Source: Mesotaenium endlicherianum (lineage: Eukaryota; Streptophyta; Zygnematophyceae; Zygnematales; Mesotaeniaceae). Taken from it: a stretch of DNA of 64,000 nucleotides. Made by a program: the position numbers and the translations under genes. Below the pieces are notes generated by a model. The model ran no database searches. It had not been told where the DNA came from and saw nothing but the letters and a program-made list of their open reading frames with translations. Positions 27,328 to 36,271 of this stretch are shown one piece after another. Location of the stretch: contig WELA01002734.1 of the NCBI GenBank assembly GCA_009602735.1, positions 19,014 through 83,013 on the forward strand, written 5' to 3'. Numbering within the stretch: the first letter of the stretch is position 1; every line of letters begins with the position of its first letter.

Positions 27328-28755
27328 TTAATCCAACGCACCCGTTTTCATCTTACCGTTAGCGGCGGACTGCTGGTTTTCTACTTTTCCCTTCAATATT
27401 ACTTTGATCACAGAAGCGTTTGCATCAGGCGAATTGAATGGCACTGCAATATTCAATCCATCCGTTGTAGTAGTTGTTTTCAAAGCAGCACCACCGGCAA
27501 GCAATTTGGCCGATACAACTGTATTCTTAATGCCGGGCACTAAGAGCTGCCCATCGGTGGGCCAATTGAAAACAGAAAAATAAAGAATGGTCTGGCCGTC
27601 ATTTTCTTTCATGGTACAGCGGCCCCAATTCAGCGGTGCAAGCGGATTTGCTTTGGTTGCATAAATGGCTTCTCCGTTCACTTTCATCCACTGGCCGATT
27701 TCTTTCAGGCGCTCTATGCTGGCATCGGGGAATGTTCCATCTGGTTTGGGTCCTATGTTGAGCAGGTAGTTTCCTCCTTTGGAAGCAATATCTGCCAGGT
27801 TACGGATCAGTGTTTCGGTAGATTTCCATTTGGTATCGGAAGTTCTGAAACCCCAGGTACCATTCATGGTCATGCAGGTTTCCCAGTCTTTACCATCGAG
27901 TTCGCTGAGGCCGGGTATTTTTTGTTCCGGTGTTTTGGTGTCTCCGGGAAAATTGGGTCGCTTCAACCGGTCGTTCGTGATGATCCGAGGCTGCAGTTTC
28001 AAGAGCTCCTGTAATTTCAATGCGGCATCATCTGTCATGTTGGTGGGCGTATCCCACCACAATACAGCCACATCGCCATAATTGCTCAACAGTTCTTTCA
28101 CCTGCGGTACGGCAACACGGTCAATGTATTGCGCAAAGGTGGATGTTTCCTGTGCTGCATCCCAATGGCCATTGTGCGCAGCGGTAAAAGCATCGATCTT
28201 CGCACTATCGGGATTAGCCCAGCCCTCCGACATCAATTTACGGGCAGCGGCGCCACCGGGGTTATTCCAATCCTGCGCCTGCGAGTAATAAAAGCCCAGC
28301 TTCATACCCTGTTTTTTACAAGCTGCCGCCAGTGCTTTTAAAATGTCTTTACCATAAGGTGTTGCATCGACAATATTCCACGGACTCGCTTTTGATCCGA
28401 ACATGGCAAACCCATCGTGGTGCTTGGCTGTGATAACGATGTATTTCATACCCGCCTCTTTTGCCATCCTTACCCAGTCATCTGCATTGAATTTTACAGG
28501 ATTGAATTGTTTGGCGTATTGCTGATATTCAGCAACGGGTATTTTAGAACGGTTCATGATCCATTCGGCACCGCCCCGCTGCTGCTCGTGCCCATTATAT
28601 ACTCCCGCAAGCTGGGCATATACACCCCAGTGTATGAACATACCGAAACGGGCTTCACGCCACCATTTCATGCGTTCGTCTTTCGGAAGTTGCTGACTGA
28701 AAATCAATTGTGAAGTAAAGAGACAAGCTACAATAAAAAAAACAGTTTTTTTCAT
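27328..28755 (-). CDS. Secreted alpha-L-fucosidase, GH29
   Basis: Removes terminal alpha-L-fucose by a retaining mechanism. The 475-aa product has signal peptide (MKKTVFFIVACLFTSQLIFSQ), the GH29 barrel motifs FGMFIHWGVYAQ (37-48) and KHHDGFAMF (111-119), nucleophile D235 in VLWWDTP and the GGNYLLNIGPKPDG motif, followed by a C-terminal beta-sandwich (about 385-475). It is a shorter relative of the N-terminal half of the GH29-GH88 fusion. The 17-bp motif is 98 nt upstream. Confidence 0.94.
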   Translation of the reverse strand: MKKTVFFIVACLFTSQLIFSQQLPKDERMKWWREARFGMFIHWGVYAQLAGVYNGHEQQRGGAEWIMNRSKIPVAEYQQYAKQFNPVKFNADDWVRMAKEAGMKYIVITAKHHDGFAMFGSKASPWNIVDATPYGKDILKALAAACKKQGMKLGFYYSQAQDWNNPGGAAARKLMSEGWANPDSAKIDAFTAAHNGHWDAAQETSTFAQYIDRVAVPQVKELLSNYGDVAVLWWDTPTNMTDDAALKLQELLKLQPRIITNDRLKRPNFPGDTKTPEQKIPGLSELDGKDWETCMTMNGTWGFRTSDTKWKSTETLIRNLADIASKGGNYLLNIGPKPDGTFPDASIERLKEIGQWMKVNGEAIYATKANPLAPLNWGRCTMKENDGQTILYFSVFNWPTDGQLLVPGIKNTVVSAKLLAGGAALKTTTTTDGLNIAVPFNSPDANASVIKVILKGKVENQQSAANGKMKTGALD

Positions 28756-28852
28756 GAGTTTAGCAATGATGATGAATGATGGGTGCCGGCCGGGTTCAGA
28801 TGCGTGAAATAAGCAAGAAGCCTCCAGCCTGCAATGCAGGGGATTAACTATC

Positions 28853-28869
28853 TATTCAGTGATTTTGGC
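28853..28869 (-). promoter_or_regulatory. Shared 17-bp motif, copy 3
   Basis: TATTCAGTGATTTTGGC, 14 of 17 identical to copies 1 and 2, 98 nt before the GH29 ATG and 84 nt before the plus-strand DUF6263 gene. The five bases before it (CTATC against CCATC) extend the match with copy 1. Confidence 0.5.
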
Positions 28870-28952
28870 GCGTAATAATTAATTATTAGGTCATGTTATC
28901 ATATTCGATTACTTTTAATATCTATTGATTCATTCTTAACTAAACCTCATCT

Positions 28953-29771
28953 ATGAAAATCTTATCCGCCCCGCTGCTGGTTGCAGCGATCTTGTCCGGC
29001 TCCATGACTTTTGCACAATCCAAAGTGCCTGTAAAGACCGGCGAGAAAATCCACAGCACCATCAATACAGTCAATAATATCACACAGAACATGATGGGAC
29101 AGGAAATGAAAATTGTTTCCAATGTTACCATGACCGTTCAAACGGAAGTGAAAGAGATCAATCCTGATATTCATTTGTCATCTGTTGTTACAAAACTTTT
29201 ATTGAAGAACGAAGCGATGGGACAGTCCATGGATTTTGATTCTGATAAAAAAGAAGATATGGATGGACAGATTGGCCAGGCGGTGAAAGGTTTCATTGGC
29301 ACTGCCAACGATATCTTTATTTCAACCGATGGCAAACCGGTTGAGAAGAAAAAAGACGACGGTGCTGCCTCTGCCGAAGCAGTATTGGGTGGCGACATCA
29401 ACGATATTGCTCCTGAGTTGTTATTGGCAATACCTGCTTCTCTGAAAGCGGGTGATAGCTGGACCGAAGAACACAACAAGGACGCCGATAACAAAAGAAA
29501 AATTGTTTACACCATCCAGTCAATCAATGGTAATGAAGCCGTTATTGCATTTACCGGTGAAGAATCAACAAAGAAACCCAAATCTATCCAGGGCATGACA
29601 GCTACCATCAGCGGCACCAACAATTACAAAGGCACGCTGACCGTTGATACCACGTCTGGTGTGATCAAAGAAAAAAAGACCAACATAGAAGGTAAGGGTG
29701 AAACAGCTATTATGAGCCAAACTATTCCTTTTTCTATTTCAGCAATAGTGAGTACCAGCGCCCGTCAATAA
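28953..29771 (+). CDS. Secreted DUF6263-like protein
   Basis: A 272-aa protein with signal peptide (MKILSAPLLVAAILSGSMTFAQ) and a beta-rich mature part typical of DUF6263 proteins of Bacteroidota: alternating beta strands such as MKIVSNVTMTVQTEVKEI, then ELLLAIPASLKAGDSW and RKIVYTIQSINGNEAVI. No catalytic motif is visible and no function is known. It is transcribed divergently from GH29. Confidence 0.7.
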   Translation: MKILSAPLLVAAILSGSMTFAQSKVPVKTGEKIHSTINTVNNITQNMMGQEMKIVSNVTMTVQTEVKEINPDIHLSSVVTKLLLKNEAMGQSMDFDSDKKEDMDGQIGQAVKGFIGTANDIFISTDGKPVEKKKDDGAASAEAVLGGDINDIAPELLLAIPASLKAGDSWTEEHNKDADNKRKIVYTIQSINGNEAVIAFTGEESTKKPKSIQGMTATISGTNNYKGTLTVDTTSGVIKEKKTNIEGKGETAIMSQTIPFSISAIVSTSARQ

Positions 29772-29791
29772 TTAAAAGAGCAATCATTAAA

Positions 29792-29827
29792 TAAAAAAGG
29801 AGTCAGGAATATCTCTGGCTCCTTTGG
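29792..29827 (-). terminator. Terminator of the PUL operon
   Basis: Arms 29798-29808 and 29817-29827 form an 11-bp stem with one G-T pair. Read on the minus strand it is followed by a seven-T run, so it ends the minus-strand PUL transcript coming from 29897. It may also work for the plus-strand DUF6263 gene. Confidence 0.8.
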
Positions 29828-29896
29828 TACTACTAAAATACCATTTATTGATCAGATCATCATTGAGGCATGGGTGTTTTCTTCATAAACAATAGC

Positions 29897-32800
29897 TTAT
29901 TTAGCAAGTTGTAAAACAGGTTTACCTTCCTGCAAGTTCTTACCGCGCAGTAATGCTTCCAGGTAATAATAATCTGCGTAGTTCAAAGGAACATCCACTT
30001 CACTGTTAGCCGGTTTGGCGCCGGTGCTGTGCAACAGAATGAAGCCTTTGTTTTCATTCGCGGGTGAAGTGTACTGGCTGCCTGCGAGGCTCTCCAGTAT
30101 CTGATCTGCCGTTGCACGATATATCTTCGCATTCGTTTTGGTATAGGCGCTGAGTTCATACAATGCAGACGCTATCACTGCGGCGGCAGAAGCGTCTCTT
30201 GGTTCATTGGGAATACCCGGCGCATTGAAATCCCAGTAAGGCACTTTGTCTTGGGGAAGGTTGGGATGGTGTAAAATGAAAGCAGCGATATGCTCTGCAT
30301 GATCGAGGTAGGCTTTGTTTTTAGTTTCACGATAGCACATCGTGTAACCGTACAATCCCCATGCCTGTCCGCGTGCCCAGGCCGATTCATTGGCATATCC
30401 CTGGTGCGTGGTTTTCTTTACCACTTTGCCGGTGAGCGTGTCATAATCCACTACATGATATGAGCTGTAATCGGGTCTGAAATGATTTTTTATAGTGGTA
30501 TTTGCATGTGCTACGGCAATACGATAGAGTGAAGTATCGCCTGATAGCTTAGCGCCTTCGAACAATAATTCCAGGTTCATCATGTTATCGATGATCACCG
30601 GGAAGCCCCATTTATCGCGGCTGTGATCCCAGGAACGAAGCGTGCCAGTTGTTGCATTGAATCTTCTGGCCAACGTGCGGGCCGCCTGTACGATCACTTC
30701 TTTATAGTGCGCATCTTTGGTGATTCTGTAACCTGTACCAAAACTGCAATACACTTTAAAGCCCATATCGTGCGTAGTGCCGTTGGTCTTTTCTTTCTCT
30801 ATGTTAGCAGTAAATTGTTTGGCAGCCTGCAACCATTCCCGTTTTCCTGTGTACGCATCCAGGAACCAAAGTACGCCGGGAAAGAACCCGCTGGTCCAGT
30901 CGCGCGATGCTACCAGTTTCAGGTTACCATGTTCCAGTGTTCGCGGGGAAACCAGGTCGGGCTTGCCTGCACCGGCTTTGGCTATTTCTTGTATCATGAG
31001 CCTGCTTTGCGCTTCAGCGTTTGTAAATATTGCAGCCAGGTTTTGTGGTACCAACTGCACTTCCAGTAATCGCATCAGTTCACTTTTTCCCAATGCAAGC
31101 GGCGCAATGGTAAGCTGGTGATATCCTGCTGTAAGATCAGCGGTGCCCAATTCTATTTTTTGTATCACACTTCCTTTTTCAGTAGCCTGTACTTTGCCCT
31201 CATATTTGTTTTGATCCAATTGCAATTGATAAGCACCTGCTGTTTCCGGTGTGGCTACATATTTCACTACTATTTTAAACCGAGCAGGCTCTCCAAAATT
31301 GAAATGCCAGGCAATCTGTTGATTGGTTGACTTCCATCCATCTACATAATAACCGCTCGCCTTACCATCTCCAAAACCAAATCCTTTTCCTTTCAATATA
31401 GCATCAAAGGCCAGCAGCCTGGTAGCTGTATTGCTCGCTACAAAGCGAACCGAATCTGTCTTTGGCTTCTCTTTCAATGCAAGTACGATCACTGTATTGC
31501 TGGTATCAGGCGCCTGGGGTGGCACCATGATAGTGGTCATGCGATTACCTGCAATTAATTTGAGTGACTGTTTAGCCGGATCGGTAAGCAGATAGGCTTT
31601 GTCAATTTTGTTTAATAAACCTCCAAGTTGCAACCTGCCATCAGATGGCCAGTTGAATACGTGCAGGTAAACAAGGTTGTTTTTTTGTGTTGTAACACCC
31701 CAGCTTTGTAAAGGCAAATCAGATGGAGCTGCATCGTATATGCTTGCTTTGTTTTTTGCGATCCAATCTCCAATGCCTTTTAATATTGTTACATCTTTCA
31801 CATCCATTTCACCATCTCCCCTGGGTCCTATATTCATGAGCAGGTTACCCCCTCTCGATACCGCTTTGGCCAGCAACTGGATGAAGAAAGCAGCGGGCTT
31901 GTGACTATCGTCGTATTTGGAATAACCATAGCTTTCATTGGTAGTTGGGATGGCTTCCCAATCGCCTGTTACGGGATAGAATTCAGCGGGTCTGTCTGCC
32001 GTATTCTTATAGTCACCAAAATTCATATCACCTGATCTTGCCAGTCGCCCATTGACCACTACGTTAGGATCTGTTTCCCGGATGGCTTCCAGTATGCGTA
32101 TGTTCTCCGACAATGGCAGTTTATGCGGCGTATCGAACCAAAGTATATCGGGATGATAATTGCGCAACAATTCTTTGATCTGAGGAATGGCTTTTTCATT
32201 CACATATTTCACCGCTTTAGGCAATAGTTCAGGATGCACATCGAACCAGTTTGTTCCGCCGTATAAGTTCAGGTCGCCTCCGGGGTTCTTGTATTCCCAG
32301 TCGTTGCCCGGTGCATCGGGATGTTCCCAGTCGAACGCATGTGAATAATAAAATCCAAACTTCACTCCATATTTCTTACAGGCGGCTGACAACTCTTTCA
32401 TGGGGTCGCGCTTGAAAGGCGTTTGTTGCATGATGTTGAAGTCAGATACTTTACTGTTGTACATCGCAAAACCGTCGTGGTGTTTGGAAGTAATGATGAG
32501 GTAATTCATGCCCGCTTCCCTGGCATTGCGTACCCATGTATCGGCATTGAACAGAATGGGATTGAAATGATGTGCCAGCTCGAGGTATTCAGCGCGGCTG
32601 ATCTTTTCTTTGCGCATGAGGTGCTCTGCATACCCGCTTACTTTTTGTCCCTTCCATTCACCACCAGCTTGCGAATACACACCCCAGTGTATGAACATAC
32701 CGAATTTCGCTTTGTGCCACCAGTCGATCCGCTGGTCGTGGGTCTTCATCGATTGCGCCCACCATCCTTTGACTGCTTTGTCTATCGCCTGTTGATCGCG

Positions 32801-32923
32801 TGCTTTGGCGTTGTTGAACATGTCTTTGTCTTCATCGCCTTTGTTGTTTTGTGCAAATACTATGTTAACAGCCAACAAAGCGGTCGCAAGCAGCGCAGAT
32901 TGAATGTATATCGTTGTTTTCAT
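29897..32923 (-). CDS. Two-domain enzyme: GH29 alpha-L-fucosidase fused to GH88 unsaturated glucuronyl hydrolase
   Basis: A 1008-aa exported protein. Residues 25-480 are a complete GH29 unit: FGMFIHWGVYS (74-84), KHHDGFAMY (147-155), nucleophile D264 in ILWFDTP, and GGNLLMNIGPRGDG (358-371). A linker domain of about 130 residues (490-625) looks like a beta-sandwich carbohydrate-binding module. Residues 640-995 are a complete GH88 barrel, with catalytic aspartates D719 in THDMGF and D779 in IIDNMMNL, and the YANESAWARGQAWGLYG motif. Both active sites look intact. The frame is continuous, so this is a true fusion. It is the last gene of the PUL, 7 nt after the PL gene. Confidence 0.93.
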   Translation of the reverse strand: MKTTIYIQSALLATALLAVNIVFAQNNKGDEDKDMFNNAKARDQQAIDKAVKGWWAQSMKTHDQRIDWWHKAKFGMFIHWGVYSQAGGEWKGQKVSGYAEHLMRKEKISRAEYLELAHHFNPILFNADTWVRNAREAGMNYLIITSKHHDGFAMYNSKVSDFNIMQQTPFKRDPMKELSAACKKYGVKFGFYYSHAFDWEHPDAPGNDWEYKNPGGDLNLYGGTNWFDVHPELLPKAVKYVNEKAIPQIKELLRNYHPDILWFDTPHKLPLSENIRILEAIRETDPNVVVNGRLARSGDMNFGDYKNTADRPAEFYPVTGDWEAIPTTNESYGYSKYDDSHKPAAFFIQLLAKAVSRGGNLLMNIGPRGDGEMDVKDVTILKGIGDWIAKNKASIYDAAPSDLPLQSWGVTTQKNNLVYLHVFNWPSDGRLQLGGLLNKIDKAYLLTDPAKQSLKLIAGNRMTTIMVPPQAPDTSNTVIVLALKEKPKTDSVRFVASNTATRLLAFDAILKGKGFGFGDGKASGYYVDGWKSTNQQIAWHFNFGEPARFKIVVKYVATPETAGAYQLQLDQNKYEGKVQATEKGSVIQKIELGTADLTAGYHQLTIAPLALGKSELMRLLEVQLVPQNLAAIFTNAEAQSRLMIQEIAKAGAGKPDLVSPRTLEHGNLKLVASRDWTSGFFPGVLWFLDAYTGKREWLQAAKQFTANIEKEKTNGTTHDMGFKVYCSFGTGYRITKDAHYKEVIVQAARTLARRFNATTGTLRSWDHSRDKWGFPVIIDNMMNLELLFEGAKLSGDTSLYRIAVAHANTTIKNHFRPDYSSYHVVDYDTLTGKVVKKTTHQGYANESAWARGQAWGLYGYTMCYRETKNKAYLDHAEHIAAFILHHPNLPQDKVPYWDFNAPGIPNEPRDASAAAVIASALYELSAYTKTNAKIYRATADQILESLAGSQYTSPANENKGFILLHSTGAKPANSEVDVPLNYADYYYLEALLRGKNLQEGKPVLQLAK

Positions 32924-32930
32924 GTGTTGA

Positions 32931-34106
32931 TTAGTTGATCCAGATCAATGGATTTCGCACAGGCAGGTTGCGTATGATCTCTTCGTCTGCAGGTGCATGG
33001 TTCAATCGTTTCCAGGTATCCAGCCATTCTTGCTGGTGATACGCAGATGCGCTCATGAACAGAAAGGTTTGCGCTACCGGCCATGCTTCCCAATGCATCA
33101 CATCGTGCCGGAAAGGCCATTTGTTTTTATCGGCTACAAAAGGATATAAATAAGCAATCCCTTTTTTGATGGAACGTCCGTCCGGCGTCTGGTAATTCCA
33201 GAGATCGTCTGCTTTGGTTGAAAGCAACTGGCAGAGGGTGGTCATGGCATCCAGGTTGAAAATGGAATAGCCATAAGGTTTCGTCCTTTTGATCTCCCTC
33301 GGAAAACTACCGTCTGCCGCCATCTGGTTGGGCAGCAGCACCTGCTTGTAACGATCCCTGCAAAACTGCAGGATCTTTTCATTGCGGGTGAATTTTGCAA
33401 AAGCCGCTACCTGCATGGCCCAGCAAGTACCATGATTGTTCTCTGCATTCATTTCATCTTTGCCATATTGATGCGTAGTGAGCCATTGCAGGTATTGTTC
33501 AAACCATTGTTTGATCGATTGCAATGCTTCCTGGTCCATACCATTCGCCTGTTCCATTACCATCAAACCCTGCACTACATCCAGTAATTGTATGGTATCG
33601 ATGATGCCGATACCGCGGCCGGTAAAACGTCCTTTGATCGCCTGCGCGTACAACAGGTTGGGGTTCATTTTTGTATCGGCATTCACAAACCAGGCAATAC
33701 AATGCTTCATGGCTTGTTGCACATAGCGCTTATCGCCTGTTAATTTATACGCCGAAGCAAGGGCCCCCACGATCTTGCTGAACCGGATCATTGCATGACG
33801 ATGGGCTACAAAATTATCGGGGTTGGTCATGCCGTCTTTCTGAATATACGGACTATCCACACTCACCGGATTGGGCCACCAGTAATCGCCTTCCGAATAA
33901 AAATCATGCTTTCCTCCTGCACTTCGTGGCGAAGCAGCAGCCGTTACCGTAACCGGTTCCTGTTGCATAGCCCAGGCTGCTTCCTGCATAATCTGTTTGC
34001 GTAATACAGCGGCTATTTGATTTTCAAAGCCCGGCTTCTTTTGAACAGGCATGCCTGCAAAACACAACACAGTAACAATGCACAAGCAAATGCTGGTTCT
34101 TTTCAT
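32931..34106 (-). CDS. Alginate-lyase-family polysaccharide lyase (PL38-like)
   Basis: A 391-aa secreted protein with the alginate lyase (PF05426-type) alpha/alpha fold. Signatures are EGDYWWPNPVS (72-82), RHAMIRFSKIVGALASAY, the substrate-site ENNHGTCWAMQ and RPYGYSIFNLDAM-like KPYGYSIFNLDAM. This architecture occurs in PL5 and PL38 enzymes; PL38 members cleave glucuronic-acid polymers. Given its neighbours (GH88, UxuA), glucuronan-type cleavage is the better guess than alginate, but the specificity is inferred. Confidence 0.82.
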   Translation of the reverse strand: MKRTSICLCIVTVLCFAGMPVQKKPGFENQIAAVLRKQIMQEAAWAMQQEPVTVTAAASPRSAGGKHDFYSEGDYWWPNPVSVDSPYIQKDGMTNPDNFVAHRHAMIRFSKIVGALASAYKLTGDKRYVQQAMKHCIAWFVNADTKMNPNLLYAQAIKGRFTGRGIGIIDTIQLLDVVQGLMVMEQANGMDQEALQSIKQWFEQYLQWLTTHQYGKDEMNAENNHGTCWAMQVAAFAKFTRNEKILQFCRDRYKQVLLPNQMAADGSFPREIKRTKPYGYSIFNLDAMTTLCQLLSTKADDLWNYQTPDGRSIKKGIAYLYPFVADKNKWPFRHDVMHWEAWPVAQTFLFMSASAYHQQEWLDTWKRLNHAPADEEIIRNLPVRNPLIWIN

Positions 34107-34107
34107 A

Positions 34108-36246
34108 TTATTTGGTCATATAGGTCCAGGTAATATTGCCTACTGTGTTCGGCTTACCGTTCACCGGTGCTGAGATGGTTCCTTTGAATTGCCCCTTTGT
34201 TCCTTCTACTTTGATCTCACGGAAACTATATTCGCCTTTTTCATAGTTGAAAGTTTCTCCATCATCATCGTACAATAAAAAGCTGCCTGGCTTTTCTCCG
34301 TAATGGCGTATTTCCAGGTCTACTTTCTCACCCGCTTTAGGTGCGTGCATGCGTGCAGGCATCAGGGGTATGATGCCACCATCTTTCACATACACTGGTA
34401 TCTTATCCAATCCTGGTTCTACGGTGATCACAGTACCATCTCCTGCAAATGCGCCGGTATAAAAATCATACCATCGTCCTTTGGGCAATACTACTTTCCG
34501 GCTCTTTTGCCCTGTGAACAAAGGAGCTACCAACAGGTTTTCACCGGCCATGTATTGGTCTTTGATTTCTTTTGAAACGGCTTCTGCGTAAGGATTCTCT
34601 TCCAGGTTGGCATTGGCTGCTTCTTTTTTCGTTGTCTGTTTGAACCCATCTTCCAATCCCATTCCGTAAAAAGGCGGCGTTCCTGCAAAATGATATTGCG
34701 CAAAGACCGAATACCAGTAAGGCATCATGCGCATGCGCAGCAATGCATATTCTTTTATCTGCGATGCCACTTCAGTGTACGACCAGGGCTTGGTACCGCT
34801 GGACCATGCGTTGATCATGGCCATTGGCGAGAATACAACCGTTTGGAAACGGCGCAACCATTCTTCTGCTGTTTTAGAAGCGCGTGCCTCGGGCGTCCAC
34901 AATACACCGGCCGTTCCGCTATTGATCAATGCCGTGATAAAATCTTCGTGGTTATAATAATCGTTGTAGATCACATAGGGAAAAGAAACAGCGCCTGCGT
35001 TGGAAGCGCGCACCAATCCATAAGTACGCTGATTTTTCTGATGGAACATTTCAGCGCTGTATCGCATAGCCAACACACCAAAGGTCTGCCGCATCTGCTC
35101 TGCACTGGTACCGGAAGGAAATGTGGCTACATCGGGCCAGAGATAATAATCGTATCCGTCCACTTCATCAATTTTATATCCGCTGACGCCGATAGCTACC
35201 TGGTCTTTTTTCAGTTGCCCGAAAAAAGCATTCCTTGCCTGCGGCATGTTGAAATCGGGCACTTCACCTGTCCACACCGTATGCGAACCGGTATATGGTT
35301 TAATGGCCTGGTAAAAAGGCGCATCGGCAGCAACATAGGGATTGATCCACAAGTTCAACCGGATGCCCTTGCTGAGCATCTGCTGCACAAAGGTTTTAGG
35401 CGCAGGATATCTTTGAGGGTCCCATGCAAAAGTGCCGGGATAGGCTTTGCTTTGCCAGCCTGGTTCCAGCCCGATAAAATCGAGCGGGAATCCTTTCTCT
35501 GCAAAAGCATCTGCCTCTTTTGCTACTTCTTCTGCGGTATACAATGATTTCACGCGTTGTGTGAACCCGAGCCCCCAACGCGGCGGCAATACTCCGCCGC
35601 CGTTGAACAGGTTGAACCTTCGCACTGCATCCATGGGTGTGGGGCCTGCAAATACATAAACTTCCACACCGGCTACAGGCACCTGCATTTCCACTGCCTC
35701 GGAATAAGGTCTGGCGCTCCAGCTCTTGTCTGTGTTGCGGTCTTTTGATACCGGTGGATGCTTGCTGTCTTTCCGCACAGCGCTTCCCGCATATACTTTG
35801 ATATAACGTGCCGCATTTACAAACACGCCATAACCTTTTGATGAAACATAAAAAGGCGTGGGTGCATGTGTACGGCCATTGTCTTTACCACCATAGTGGT
35901 CTACATGCAATTCAAGTATTTTTCCGCGCTGGTGAACTGTTTGAAAGTTCAACCCAAAACCATACAATTGCTCTTCTTTATCGAGCGGAAAACGAAGTGC
36001 AGTTTTCCCATCCGTTACCATTCCTGCAATGTCGCCATTGGAGAACGGGAAAGATACTTTGGACATCTTACCCAATGCATTGGTATTGGGTTGTGCACCG
36101 GCAGCTTTCAGGAGATCATAGGCTTCCGGTTTGCCTACCACTCCCTTCCATACACCCGGCGCTACTTCTTTCCAGGCAATGGTTTGCGCACGGGCAACCA
36201 TGCAGACCAGCATACAAAATGCGATGGACCAACTTTTTTTATTCAT
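34108..36246 (-). CDS. Secreted GH31 family alpha-glycosidase
   Basis: A 712-aa GH31 enzyme. Start ATG 36244-36246 (or 36249) gives a signal peptide (MNKKSWSIAFCMLVCMVARA); the open frame reaches 36393 inside GH95 but the extension has no signal. It has an N-terminal beta domain, TIM barrel with DFIGLEPGW, RLNLWINPYV and nucleophile D360 in GYKIDEVDGYD, then C-terminal beta domains with the LLYDDDGETFNYEKGEY segment. Known GH31 activities include alpha-glucosidase, alpha-xylosidase and alpha-galactosidase; which applies is unclear. It is 1 nt from the PL gene. Confidence 0.92.
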   Translation of the reverse strand: MNKKSWSIAFCMLVCMVARAQTIAWKEVAPGVWKGVVGKPEAYDLLKAAGAQPNTNALGKMSKVSFPFSNGDIAGMVTDGKTALRFPLDKEEQLYGFGLNFQTVHQRGKILELHVDHYGGKDNGRTHAPTPFYVSSKGYGVFVNAARYIKVYAGSAVRKDSKHPPVSKDRNTDKSWSARPYSEAVEMQVPVAGVEVYVFAGPTPMDAVRRFNLFNGGGVLPPRWGLGFTQRVKSLYTAEEVAKEADAFAEKGFPLDFIGLEPGWQSKAYPGTFAWDPQRYPAPKTFVQQMLSKGIRLNLWINPYVAADAPFYQAIKPYTGSHTVWTGEVPDFNMPQARNAFFGQLKKDQVAIGVSGYKIDEVDGYDYYLWPDVATFPSGTSAEQMRQTFGVLAMRYSAEMFHQKNQRTYGLVRASNAGAVSFPYVIYNDYYNHEDFITALINSGTAGVLWTPEARASKTAEEWLRRFQTVVFSPMAMINAWSSGTKPWSYTEVASQIKEYALLRMRMMPYWYSVFAQYHFAGTPPFYGMGLEDGFKQTTKKEAANANLEENPYAEAVSKEIKDQYMAGENLLVAPLFTGQKSRKVVLPKGRWYDFYTGAFAGDGTVITVEPGLDKIPVYVKDGGIIPLMPARMHAPKAGEKVDLEIRHYGEKPGSFLLYDDDGETFNYEKGEYSFREIKVEGTKGQFKGTISAPVNGKPNTVGNITWTYMTK

Positions 36247-36271
36247 CATATAAATGCATTCAAACAATGAC

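Noticed and set aside
32931-34106. Calling the PL a true alginate lyase
   Set aside because: The fold is shared by several families; no mannuronate/guluronate pathway genes are present and the neighbours point to glucuronic acid.
34690-35547. Plus-strand open frame of 285 codons opposite GH31
   Set aside because: Composition typical of an antisense shadow and no recognisable domain; GH31 motifs are in the other strand.
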